From assembly GCA_025201365.1 (NCBI GenBank), contig JAIXMF010000009.1:186001-250000 (forward strand): a DNA stretch of 64,000 nt, given 5' to 3'. The DNA is from Syncephalis plumigaleata. Lineage: Eukaryota; Zoopagomycota; Zoopagomycetes; Zoopagales; Piptocephalidaceae. The notes under the pieces were generated by a model. It ran no database searches and had not been told where the DNA came from. It worked only from the letters and a program-made list of their open reading frames with translations. The position numbers and the translations under genes are program-made. Of the stretch, positions 29,021 to 40,755 are shown one piece after another. Within the stretch, counting starts at the first letter, position 1. Every line of letters starts with the position of its first letter.

Positions 29021-32000
29021 ATGGCTCAAGTACGCACTCTTGACACCATACTAGAGGAGGTAGAGTGTTTGCTCGTTAAAGCCGCCAATCTATGGGAGTT
29101 GAAGGAGACAAACGTGTCATTGGCAGTTGCTCCATTCCTATCTGATATCGCACAATGTAGCGAGGAAAGTATACGTCGTCGTCATCTCTATGCTAATGGT
29201 AGGCTACTGTCATGCATATATACATGCATATATGCAGTAAGCGCATAGAGTATTATCTAATACATTAGTGCAATACGTAGGCATGCATCCAATGGGACCC
29301 ATCAATATTGATACATTATCGTTAGCATTAAAGCGTTACCTGGCGGAAGCACGCGATTTATTGATGAGTTATCGCGATACAACACTGCCGCGTGCCATTG
29401 CTGAAGGTCAAACCGGTTGCGTGTCGTTGCGTACATTCTCCTCTTTACTTAAGGTAGAGTTGTTTTATTGGAAATATACATTAACCTTTATTCCATTTAC
29501 ATCATAAGATTAATGCGTGTGTATATATGTAGGAAGAGGCAACACTTCATGCTGATGTACGTCGACTACGTGAAATGACGCAATATTGTCAAAAACAAAT
29601 TGTGAACGCGTGTCAGGATGATACATCACGACGAAAACGACTAATATCCCAATTGGAATCTATTGCTAAACGACATGGGTAAGATTCAGTTGATATTATG
29701 CTCTCAAATAGTAATTGTAATGATAATCGTAGACTTGAATCCTATTGCGATGAGACTACCCAAGGACAATTACATACCACTGTAATGCTAGCCGGTGCAG
29801 TAGTGGTGATTGATGTACGTATAACCTAACAGAATACTATTACGAATAGAGAATAATGAATAGTTGACATGTATACATATACACATACATACATACATAC
29901 AAATAGGTTGAGTTGAAACAATCATTGAATACGATCGAGGCTAAGGTGACCTATGCATTACCGGAAGACTCGACAAATAGTAATACGGAGAATTTACTCG
30001 TAAGTTAAATAAGCCATGATTGTAATGGATAAAGTGTAATGTATATAAACTAATGGAAAGCAATAGCTGGATCAATTATTGACACGCACATTAAAGTAAG
30101 AGACAAATGATCAAGGCATACTCGTACGAATAGTCGGCATTAATGAATACGTTTAGATCTGAAGATATGGCATCATTCGAGGAACAAGTGGCATGGCTTG
30201 CTGCTATTGACAGATACACGAAATTGAATAGTTCGGTAGATTTCTTCCATTGCATGCAAATATTACAACACGATATAGCCACTATATTTCAACGTGAGAT
30301 GTAGGTGTAAACTACTTCATAAACTATTTGTACGATACATGTCATTGATGAATATCTAGGTCTATTTGCTCGGGTGATATCTCGACCGTATTACTATATG
30401 GTCATGGTGTACCGTTGAGTGATCGTGTTCATCCAGGTCCGGTGGTGGCTTACTGGGCACCGCGTACCTTACTTGTTGGCACGGATTGGGAACGATTTAA
30501 TCAGTGTCTTACGATATCTGAAGGTAAATAGTTGAACGAGCACTCGTGATAAACTACTAACCATAATGCGGATATACATGATTGCAAAGGTGTAGACGAT
30601 CTTGATATTGATTCGTTAAAGGCATTCCATTACTTGCATTTGCAACTTGAACAATCATCGAGTATACATAAGTATTTATCAAAGGAGCAGTCTACCTATT
30701 TAGCACCATCGAATGACGGCGACACACTGACCAACTTGGATGCTACACTTGGCGAGACAGGGTAAGCAACGATCATTGCTGCTTGTCATATCAAATCTAA
30801 TCATTTACTATTGCTCATTCATTATATAGAGAGTCGCAGTATGTTAGCGAGGATACGGCAGCATTACTGAATTCTCCATTAAGATTTATTCAACCTAATA
30901 CACCCGCTTCCATTCAGTGTACAGCATGGTTGTCACCAGGTGTGGTGGTAACCCTAAGTATGGCACAGGAGATAGCTCAAAGTGTTGGACTTGAATTAGG
31001 TATGCATACACAGGTGTATATGTTTAATCTAGAGATTCAATTGTATTGCAGTATTAACACTATGTGGGAATACTAGATCCAAACAACAACAACAACAACA
31101 ACAACAATATGTCTATAGACAATGTAGATCATTCATTATCATTCTATGAAGCATTAGTAAGTGGTAGTATTAACAAACAATTCAATAATAACATATTGAT
31201 CTATTACTCCTTATAAATAGGTACGAGAGAGTGCGGGAATCACCACATCCGACAACAAGGAGATGCCGCTCTATTTCACTGAAGCTATGGCCTTTCGTAA
31301 AGTAATGCTACTATAGAATACAATTAGATTACAAAACACTAACTTGTCCATTAGAAATTACCAACATCGAATTTGACACACGAATATGCCATGGTGTCTA
31401 GTCCACCTACTGTGGGCATTTGGTTACAACGTATTCCCATTACACATCCATACCAATTGGCTAAAGTAGAACGAGTAAGTAGTGATACACACGTATACTA
31501 GTCTAGTTCATCAGAGGTGCTAATACGATATCAGTTAATACGTCAACAACTAGTATTCAATGCTTTATTCAAGAGTTGTTTCTCTGCCGAAATGGCCCAT
31601 TTACTAGATCCAAACACTCGATTGCCCATTTCAATGAAGGAAGGAGATATGGAACATTCACTATGGACAGGTGGTAAGTAATTAACAACGAGTACTACAC
31701 GATCAGTATATTTATTCTGTACAGATTCTATTCGTGTTGAAGTGGCGGTTCATCATCCACCACACGCGTTCCTTCTCTCCTTCTTGCCTCCCAACACGAG
31801 TGATTACATTTGTCTTGAAGTAAGCGTGTCGAGTGAGAATGCACTACCTAGCGTTAAACGACTGGTTGATTTCAACACATCAACATCGGGTGCCACTGCC
31901 ACGAATTCCGGCACGACTATGGGACTTAATGACGAGCAAGCAGCCATACTCGATACTATTTGTAATGAACAGAAGATGACACAAGTAATACGAGCCAGTG

Positions 32001-32083
32001 AGAGTGTTCCCTTACTAATTCACTGGTTAATATGCCGTTTTGACGAGCAAGGTCGTATGGATTGGGCAGGTGATGATTTATAA
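29021..32083 (+). CDS. MED1: Mediator complex subunit 1
   Basis: Fifteen exons, all joining in phase: 29021-29198, 29269-29453, 29533-29678, 29733-29814, 29907-29999, 30067-30095, 30157-30300, 30360-30523, 30590-30761, 30830-30999, 31077-31156, 31221-31301, 31355-31474, 31535-31673, 31725-32083. The Med1 domain is suggested by GLESYCDETTQGQLHTTVML followed by AGAVVVIDVELKQSL, a characteristic start of the domain, and by overall length. A poly-Asn run occurs near the exon 11 start. MED1 sits in the Mediator middle module and bridges activators to RNA polymerase II. Family call rests on a few motifs and layout. Confidence 0.68.
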
Positions 32084-32389
32084 TAGTTTAGTAATAATAA
32101 TAATAATGGGAGATAATAAACGAGGTCTACATGTTTTGAATACAAGGATATCATTGTTTAAATCTCCGTCCCATTCTTGGATACAATTATTTTCCCAGTT
32201 TTCCTCGTCATTTCTCCACTATATAAATATATTAGTGCTATTTCATTCATTCTATCGTCGTTACTATTCTCGATATCACTTTTACTAGGTACTACTGACC
32301 TTACTCTTTCTCTCTCTTACCTCATCATTCCTATTCCTATACGCCATATACTGAGCGGGTCTTTCTATTCTACTTGATAAGTTAGTTAA
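32084..32389. promoter_or_regulatory. Spacer between MED1 and STE11
   Basis: 306 bp, head-to-tail. TTCATT and CTCTTTCTCTC stretches near 32240-32330 probably belong to the STE11 promoter and leader. Nothing else seen. Confidence 0.35.
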
Positions 32390-35211
32390 ATGCAAAAGAT
32401 GGTTAATTACGATGTTCGTAATTGGTCAGAACAGCAAGTGGCCAGCTGGCTGACAGAGAATCATTTTGGTCAATATGCCGACGCTTTCATTGGTGAGTAG
32501 GGTGATATATGTACATACATAGATGACAAGCAACAATACCATCTATACTAATACTAATAATAATAAATTAGAAAACGACGTCGATGGTCAAGTCTTGATA
32601 GAGCTAGATAATACATTATTGAAAGAATTGGGTGTGCCAACAGTGGGAGAACGCGTTAGAATTATGGTGGCATTAAAGAAACTGCGTCAAGCTTGTGTTA
32701 ATGCAACTCGCCGCGCTTTACAGGTAAGAGGAATAAGCAGAGAAGATATCGTTATTTAATTAATAGAGAAACAAACACATAATATACATACAAATAGGAG
32801 GAAGCAGGCTTGGATGGCAATGAACATAATGATGCCACTCTAATCAATGGTGGCCATTTCAATAGTAATAATACTAATGGTGGTAATGGTCATAACAATG
32901 ATGCGAAATCACCCAATGATCGATTAAGACAAGTAAGTTCGTAATATATATATGTACATATATCCATTAATAACTAAATAATCATTTGATTGATAGTATT
33001 TGATTCGAGTAACAGGACCTGGTAATCAAACATGTGTAGTGAATGTAACCGATGCGGTAGATTCACAAGCAATACTTACAAGGGTATTGCACAAGTTCCA
33101 TATCGATCCAGATCTAAGTGATACTACAAAGTATCGTTTATTTGTACCTACGGGTGAAAGTAATGGTAAGTAGTAGTTATAATCTACATTCGAATAACTA
33201 AATAGTCATTGGATGTTATTAGTGGCACGTATGCTTAGTGACAGTGAATTAATGGACATTTGTCGAAGTAACGATCGACCCGAGAAGAATCGACTTGTTC
33301 TACGTGTGAAACATCCACGACAACGCGGCATGCAAGATGGTGGTAAACGGAAACCTGCACCACAGAAACAGTTGACACCCGAGCCAGCCATCTCACCAAG
33401 TCGTACCAGTTCATTCTTCGGTGAACGACCAGCATCCGAGATGATTTCTAACAATTTATCGGAATTCTTCCCGGATCAACAGCAGGAACTCCTTGAAACG
33501 GTTACGGAGAACCGTATCAGACATACCATCTATCGTAAGGCGAAGCGTGTGACTATGTTACGTGCTGCCAAGGTTAGCTCGCCAATATTGAAAGCGACAA
33601 CACCCATGCCTAATTCACCGGAGGCAACCTCGAGCAATCTATCGCCTACCAATAAGCCTGCGTTGATTCCCGTACCTGATGTGGCGATAGCGGATAAACG
33701 ACTAACACGCGAGGACATTAAGGAGATAATGGACGAAAAGATAGATGAAGAGGAAATGGAGACATTCACGGAGATGTTGATGAATAAAGAAGTCATGGAG
33801 ATGGAAGAGCAAAAGAGTAAGCAAAAAAAATACATATTAAACAGTAATTAGCTAACTAGCTAACAATCACAATGATAACAGAGGAAGAGGGTATCACGCA
33901 ATGGATCAAGGGTTCGATGATTGGCACTGGTTCATTCGGTCATGTCTACTTGGGATTGAATCCATTGACGGGTGAACTATTAGCTGCTAAACAAGTGGAA
34001 CTACCAAATAGTTCAGGCTCTGATGAACGACGTGAAATGATGGTAATGAATAGTAGTAGTAGTAGTAGTAGTGCTAGTTATTTGTATCAATCAATGAATA
34101 ACCCAATATACTCATATATATATATATATATTGAATAATAGCTGAAGGCACTACAACGAGAAATTGATCTACTAAAGGATTTAGATCATGAGAATATTGT
34201 ACGCTATCTAGGTAAGTTACCACTATTGTTATTATTGCTATTATAATAATGATATGACTATCGATTAGGTTCACATCGAGATGAACAACATTTGAATATT
34301 TTCCTTGAATACGTGCCTGGTGGATCTGTCGCATCCATGTTGGTTAATTATGGTCCATTCCAGGAACCATTAGTTAAATCATATTTACGACAAATTCTAC
34401 TTGGTCTTGAATATTTACACGATCAGGGTATTATTCATCGTGACATTAAGGGAGGTAACATTCTCGTTGATAATCGTGGTGTTATTAAAATATCTGATTT
34501 CGGTGTATCTAAACGAGATGAAGGTAATGAACATTAATGACACGATTAATAACAAGCTAGCTAATAATAATAATAATAATAATGACATTGTAGCTGGTGG
34601 TATGATGAATGCTAATGCTACACATCGAGCATCACTTCAAGGATCAGTATTCTGGTAAGTAGTTAAATCTTTACTGATGTTCATTATTATTACTAATTAA
34701 CTATCTTTAATGAATAGGATGGCACCAGAAGTGGTAAAGAAGCAACACTATACGCCTAAAGCTGATATCTGGTAAGAAATGATTTGTTATTACTATTCAT
34801 ATTGCTGTATAATTTACAATAGAATGCATGATCATGATTAGGAGTTTGGGTTGTTTAGCAGTGGAAATGTTTACGGGTGATCATCCATTTCCTAATCTGG
34901 CACAAATGCAAGCCATCTTCAAGGTAATAAGGGCAATGAATGAATAATAGTGACATGCTCTAATCTCTATCAATATAGATTGGATCGGATGAATCACCTG
35001 AGATTCCGCGTAGTATATCTGAAGAAGCACAAAACTTCCTCAAGGATACATTCAGCTTGTAAGTCATCTAATGATATAATCACAATATAATCATCATACT
35101 AATGTATGTACTATCTCATTGTATACGAATATAAGGGATACGGAGAGTCGTCCAACTGCCAACAAGCTATTACAACATCCATTTGTATGCACGAGCAATA
35201 GTGCTAAATAA
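32390..35211 (+). CDS. STE11: MAP kinase kinase kinase, Ste11 type
   Basis: Thirteen exons in phase, from 32390-32492 to 35136-35211. A SAM domain opens the protein ([39 protein letters not shown]), then a Ras-association-like domain ([33 protein letters not shown]) and a linker with the candidate phosphosite-rich SPSRTSSFF. The kinase is complete: [78 protein letters not shown] and [14 protein letters not shown]. The intron at 34524-34593 removes an in-frame-looking poly-Asn repeat. SAM + RA + kinase is the fungal Ste11/Byr2 architecture, acting in mating, filamentation or stress MAPK cascades. Confidence 0.95.
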
Positions 35212-36004
35212 CACTACTTGTTAATAGTACTTTATAGCCGCTATCTGTTCATAATAATAATTATAAAATATATAGTTTTCCTTTCTCCTAAATGACATAC
35301 TTAATGACTTGTAACACAGGATGGAGTATAGGCACACATCCTGTTTTCTCCAACTTGTGTCACCATCATGTGTTCCCTTGAGAGATGGAACCTTTGTTGA
35401 TGAATATACCAATGTGCTGTTCCGCGTGCCAATCCTTCTAGGTCAGTTTCATTTCTGCTTATCACGCTGCTTCTTCTTCTTCTCCTCCTCCTCTTACTAT
35501 TACTCTTTTACTTTTTATTCTTCTCCTTCTACTATTGTTGTGATTAATCCGACTAGTACTTCATAATTACCATTATTGCTGTCACTACTTCAACTACTAC
35601 TATCACTACTTTTATTATTGCTGCTAGTTCAGCATATCAACTCTATCCGACTGTGTGTTTTAATTCAAGCAATTTTCAGCCAACCATAGCAATATTAACA
35701 GAATCATCATTGGATAGCATATTACACTATTATCCTTTAGTTGTCATTGTGTTTTCTTTTGTTTGCTTTGCTTCGCTTTGATTATTGCTCAATTTGTTTA
35801 TTCTGCTCTCTTTATCCAAGCTATCGCTTTGATCTAATTTATACACAAACAATCATTGATACTACCATTTTCTCAAGTACTTGTACTAAATATAAACGGT
35901 AGTTCATTTATTCATTTATTCATTCATTCATCCTTTCATATATCCTCTCATATATACCTTCTCGTTCTATTGTAGCTGGTATCTACAATTACTGTTTATT
36001 CTAT
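35212..36004. other. Spacer with T-rich low-complexity DNA
   Basis: T/C-rich plus strand with TTCTTC, ACTACT and TTCATTCATT runs; nothing protein-like. The part after about 35870 likely serves as promoter and leader of the lectin-like gene. Confidence 0.45.
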
Positions 36005-36649
36005 ATGATAACGTTCAAGGACGTTGTACCAAGTGGTGCCACCAAAAAGTTCATGCTAGTATGGACGGTACTCTTGAGTGTACTACTTCACCATTCGTTG
36101 CACGCTGTAGAGGCGAGTATCGACACGCATCTTATTGTGGCCGAGAAGAGTAAATTCGAGTTGCCCGAAATAGAAATGGCGGCAATGAGAAGGGAGAAAA
36201 AGGACGACAATAAAGTATGCGTATACGCCGAGGGACTAGCTAGCAACTACACGGTAATCAACGATGCTTGCGGTCGTCGTAAATGGCGTCCCGGACAAGC
36301 ATGGCGATTCGACAAGGACTACCAGGGCTATCAGCCGATTCGTATTGGACACAATCTATGTATGGACATTAAGGAGCAGAAAAGCAACAGCACCATTAAG
36401 GTGGACACTTGCTCGCAGAACTCGATGCAAGTATCGAATCGACAACTATGGAAGATTGGATGTAATAGCGCGGCTAAATGTTGGTTCCGTAATCTGTTGA
36501 CCGACTATTGCTTAACGGCATCCGCAGAGTATAACGCATTTCTCCTATTACCGTGTACAAGTCGACAAACCGATGGTGATCAAATGTTTGCCTTCCAAAA
36601 GCCGAAAGACACCACCTTTATTACTAATATACGCGGTGTCGTTTATTAG
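36005..36649 (+). CDS. Secreted ricin-B-lectin-like (beta-trefoil) protein
   Basis: Single exon, 214 residues. A hydrophobic signal (VWTVLLSVLLHHSLHAVEA) is preceded by about 17 residues. The mature part has beta-trefoil features: CVYAEG, GQAWRFDKDY, NLCMDIKEQKSNSTIKVDTC, RQLWKIGC, YCLTAS and LLLPC, that is, QxW-like motifs and a repeated Leu-Cys-(Met/Leu) pattern with paired cysteines. Ricin-type lectin domains bind glycans. Two NxS/T glycosylation sites. No attached enzyme domain. The binding role is inferred. Confidence 0.6.
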   Translation: MITFKDVVPSGATKKFMLVWTVLLSVLLHHSLHAVEASIDTHLIVAEKSKFELPEIEMAAMRREKKDDNKVCVYAEGLASNYTVINDACGRRKWRPGQAWRFDKDYQGYQPIRIGHNLCMDIKEQKSNSTIKVDTCSQNSMQVSNRQLWKIGCNSAAKCWFRNLLTDYCLTASAEYNAFLLLPCTSRQTDGDQMFAFQKPKDTTFITNIRGVVY

Positions 36650-36971
36650 TAAGCTGTGGGTGTAGCGATGCTATAGTTATTATTACTTCATCTGCCATAC
36701 CTATATATTCATTATATTTATGGTTCTGGTTAACCGTATACACCATTATTATCTGTTTAATAAACATAGTAGTAGTAGTATGAATGAACTACGCCATTTA
36801 CATAATATCATCGTTCATTCTTGTATATTCTTTTTGTTTATTCGTCGTAAATATAAAAGTGCAGCTTGTACAACGCTTTTCTCATATTGATTCGGGGCTA
36901 GGGTGCAGACTACATGCTATATGCCCCATACGCATCATACAATCATGCACGCATAATATACCACGCGTGTT

Positions 36972-36974
<3 letters not shown>

Positions 36975-37003
<29 letters not shown>
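36975..37003. repeat. (GA)n microsatellite
   Basis: Uninterrupted AG dinucleotide run of about 29 nt. Confidence 0.9.
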
Positions 37004-37006
<3 letters not shown>

Positions 37007-37136
37007 AAGGAATGGAACACTGTCATTGATGTCTGCAGGTTCATACACAATATTAGACATTACCTAAAATGGAAGTCATCAAGCAGACCGCATGATTCAT
37101 AGATTGATGTCGCTAATGTCCACGCGTTACAGAAAG

Positions 37137-37220
37137 GTACGCACGCACGTACACATACACATATACGCACACATACACATACCCGTACACGCACGCGCAC
37201 GCGCACACGCACACGCATAC
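37137..37220. repeat. Alternating purine-pyrimidine tract (CA/CG/TA)
   Basis: About 84 nt that alternate purine and pyrimidine almost perfectly, in two blocks split by one CCC near 37185: first GTAC/ACAC/ATAC, then CG-rich ACGCGCACGCGC. Such tracts favour left-handed Z-DNA. Confidence 0.8.
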
Positions 37221-38146
37221 TCGGATTATAGAAGAAGGCAAACGCGTGGGTCGGTGTTATGCGTGTGGCTGTACGTGTGCATCGCCTTACACTCTCATTT
37301 CGTGAATGTGTTCTTACATGACAATAATGATGTTGAAGCTGATGATGATGATGATGATGGTGCCGAAGTTGATGATGATAACACTACTACAACTACAACT
37401 ACAACTAATGATGGTGATGATGCTAATCATGTTGGTAGGAACAAGTATAATGCACAAAGTCAAAAGGATACAATACGGCTATTGGTTTCGCGGTTCTTTC
37501 AGCTACCTTTTTCTTTCCTAATACTCTTCTTTTTCTTCTTCAATTGTACGCTCATAATTTCTACTGTCCATTATAGGATTATTCTTCTAGTCTGACTAGA
37601 ACAAGAACAGTAAGAGTGACTAGCTCGTAATTTGTTGATTATTGCTACGCTAGGCTATTAACGCTTGTCGTATATTTCCTTTCTTTTTTACTACTATTGA
37701 TATTAATATTGATATTACTAAACTAGTACGGTTTGTGTTCTATTTTATTCGCTACTTCCTTGGCTTCTTTCGTCATCTTTTGCCTTTGTCTTTCCCTCTT
37801 TATTATCACTCTACCTCTATCTCTACCTCCACTGTTATCACCACTACCGCCTTTACCACTTTGAAGCGTATATATACATACATACATACTCTTCTCCCTC
37901 TTCATCTACCAGTGTCACTAGGAGGTAAGTGAGGATATGGACAATACATAGTCTACTCTACTACTTCACAGACTTGCTACCGTGAGAGTGGATAGAGCAG
38001 TTCTATCATAGTACATGCGATATAGACGTTGGTGTCGTTTAATTAAGCTAATTCAATAATATTACTTATTGCTTGCTCTCTTTCTCGTACATCTGTCTAG
38101 TTTACAGATTGTTATTATTAGTATTACTATCAGTATTAGTCCTAGT

Positions 38147-40543
38147 ATGCCACAAGCAAGATATCACGTTGGTCTATTGACCGGTAAGTTAGTAACGAGT
38201 CAGTCGAATGTCATATACGGGACAAGGCGTATACATTTCTATTTATGTACGCGTGCTAATATACATCTTTTCCTCCACCCACACCCGTCACTACTCGTTC
38301 CATGTAGTGAGCGACAGTGTATTTGCTCAGCAAGCTGTCGATGAAACAGGACCTGCCGTAGCAGCTCTACTAACTGAAAATAACGACGAAATAAACCATT
38401 GGCTTATCACGGCACGCTCGTGCGTTCCTGACGATGCTGATCAAATTCAAGGCACCATCAAATTGTGGACAGGCCATCGTAAACTTGACTTGGTACTCAC
38501 CAATGGTGGTACGGGTTTTGGTCAGCGTGATGTCACGCCAGAGGTATGGGAAAATAGTCGATGATAATGCGTATTATATAATGCTAATATGTATTTATTT
38601 ATTTATTCCATAGGCTATACAACCATTATTAACCAAAGTGGCACCCGGTCTAACGGTGGCTATGGTGTCGGCCAGCCTACAGTTAACGCCATTTGCTGCG
38701 CTCTCACGTCCAATCTGTGGTATGCGCGGTAATACGGTGATTATTACGTTGCCTGGTTCGCCTAAAGCCGCATTGGAGAATCTATCGGCCGTATTGCCTA
38801 TTCTACCCCATGCATTGGAGTTGGCCCGTGGCACTACTAGTTCTCGGGCAGCACACGATGCATTGGCTAATCCCAATATGCCTGCCGGTCCTGGATCATC
38901 TCCTGGTGCACTTGCCCCCGCGGCAGGTGGCGCGAACTACTGTTCCATTCGTGTTCCATCGCACACCATTCTTGGTACACTTCCTCGTTCAGCGCAAGCA
39001 GGCGGTGCTGGTGCGCATCCACGCTCGGTTAGTCCAATCCCGCAACTAGGACAGAATCCACGTCCCATTACATCACCAGGTAATGAATGAATGATAATAA
39101 TAGTGGTAATGACAAGACGGAACTATCTAACTTATATAATCTTTTATGCACTCATAGCTAATCGTATACGCGTGTCACCCTATCCATTGACACCCGTTGG
39201 AGATGCGCTTGCATTGGTCCACGAGTATGCTAAACGTCTACCGCCCATCAATGTAACGCTTAATACAAATATTGCCGGTGCTGTAGTGGCAGAGGATATT
39301 CATGCACGCGAACCGGTACCCGCTTATCGAGCATCTACCATGGATGGCTACGCCGTGAATGGTAAGTGAGATAAATGAATACGCCGATATAGCCAATGCT
39401 CTATTATTTATTTATTTATTAACAAATCAACTAATTTGTTATGTAATAGCTGCCGATGGTGTTGGTTCCTTCCCAGTATTCGAGTACGTTGCTCTAGCTG
39501 GCACTGAGCCATTATCGTTGCCAAGTGGCTATATCGCACGTATCGCCACCGGTGGTCCATTGCCGGAAGGCTCCAATGCCGTTGTCCCCATTGAACACTC
39601 GAAGCTTATCAAGGCGTCGAGCGACAACCAAGGCGAGGAGCTGGTCGAGTTATCGCGTGCCGTGAAACCAGGCGAGAATGTTCGTGAAATCGGCACAGAC
39701 GTGCAAAACAACGAGGTAATCCTACACACCGGCGACATCATCTCGGAGGTGGGCGGTGAGGTGAGCCTATTGGCCGCGAGTGGTGTTGGCCAGCTGGCGG
39801 TCTATCGTCGTCCAGTGGTGGGCGTCATGTCAACGGGTAACGAAGTGATCGATGTGGGAGCTAGCGGCTCCTTGCATCTTGGTCAGATTCGCGACGCTAA
39901 TAGACCCTCGCTTCTGGCCGCGGTTCGTGCTGCCGGTTTCGAGTGTGTCGACCTCGGCATTATTCCAGATCATCCGGATCACATTGAAGCCGGACTACGC
40001 AGCGCACTAGAACGCGTCGACGTCCTCATTACAACGGGTGGCGTGTCGATGGGCGAGGCCGACATCCTCAAGTCGATCCTCGAGACACGATTACGCGCCA
40101 CTATTCATTTCGGTCGCGTACTCATGAAACCGGGCAAACCAACGACATTTGCCACGGTACCAGGACGCACGCCGTCCGATCCAACAAAACTCGTATTTGC
40201 CTTGCCTGGCAATCCAGGATCAGCCCTCGTTACATTCCATCTATTTGCCGTACCAGCACTACGTCGTATGGGCGGCCTGACAAATCCTAATCATCGAGTG
40301 TTGCGTGTTAGGTTAACACACGATATCCAACTGGATTCACGTCCAGAATATCATCGTGCGGTGGTCGAAGTGGCCGAGGATGGTGCAGGATTCATCGCCA
40401 CTAGTACGGGCGATCAACGTAGTAGTCGAATGGCCAGTGTACGCGGTGCGAATGCCTTGCTACAACTGCCGCTGGCTAGCGAGCAGGCACGATCGCTTAG
40501 CAAGGACGATTTGGTAGAGGCACTCATTATTGGTCGTATATAA
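38147..40543 (+). CDS. cnxE: Molybdenum cofactor synthesis fusion enzyme (gephyrin/Cnx1/CnxE type)
   Basis: Five exons: 38147-38183, 38308-38543, 38614-39079, 39158-39361, 39450-40543. The N-terminal MogA-like domain carries LLTVSDS, LVLTNGGTGFGQRDVTPEAI and GNTVIITLPGSPKAA. A Pro/Gly/Ala-rich linker joins it to a MoeA-like domain (TMDGYAVN, ATGGPLPEGSNAVVPIE, VGVMSTGNEVIDVG, TTGGVSMGEADIL, KPGKPTTFA, FALPGNPGSALVTF). The G-domain adenylates molybdopterin and the E-domain inserts molybdate. Order G then E matches gephyrin and fungal CnxE. All key motifs intact. Confidence 0.95.
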
Positions 40544-40755
40544 CGAGCTACAACACAACCACTTTAGTTTCAAGATTCGCGTTAACAAATCATCTTTTAT
40601 TCTTTATCAATGAATATCAATTGCAATAAACATCACTACTATTTTCTCTTTTATTTTGCTTCCATGTTAAAGAGTTCTTTAATAAATAAATATTATGTTA
40701 TAACACTTATTTCACTAACTACAAAGCAGCACCTTTTTTCATATTCTTTTATATT

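Larger units (their letters stand above)
36650..38146. other. Repeat-rich spacer between the lectin-like and MoCo genes
   Basis: 1.5 kb holding a (GA)n tract, a long alternating purine-pyrimidine tract, GAT and ACA trinucleotide runs (37325-37410) and CT-rich promoter-like DNA toward 38146. Long frames here (for example 37092-37595) are repeat translations. No gene called. Confidence 0.5.

Noticed and set aside
30091-30282. Minus-strand ORF inside MED1
   Set aside because: Antisense to MED1 exons 6-7, whose splice sites and phase are consistent.
34524-34593. Poly-Asn coding insert in the STE11 activation segment
   Set aside because: GTAATG...TGTAG flanks it, and removing it restores the normal distance from DFG to APE, so it was called an intron.
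37092-37595. 167-codon plus-strand ORF
   Set aside because: Made of CA and GAT/ACA repeats followed by T-rich sequence; no protein-like segment.
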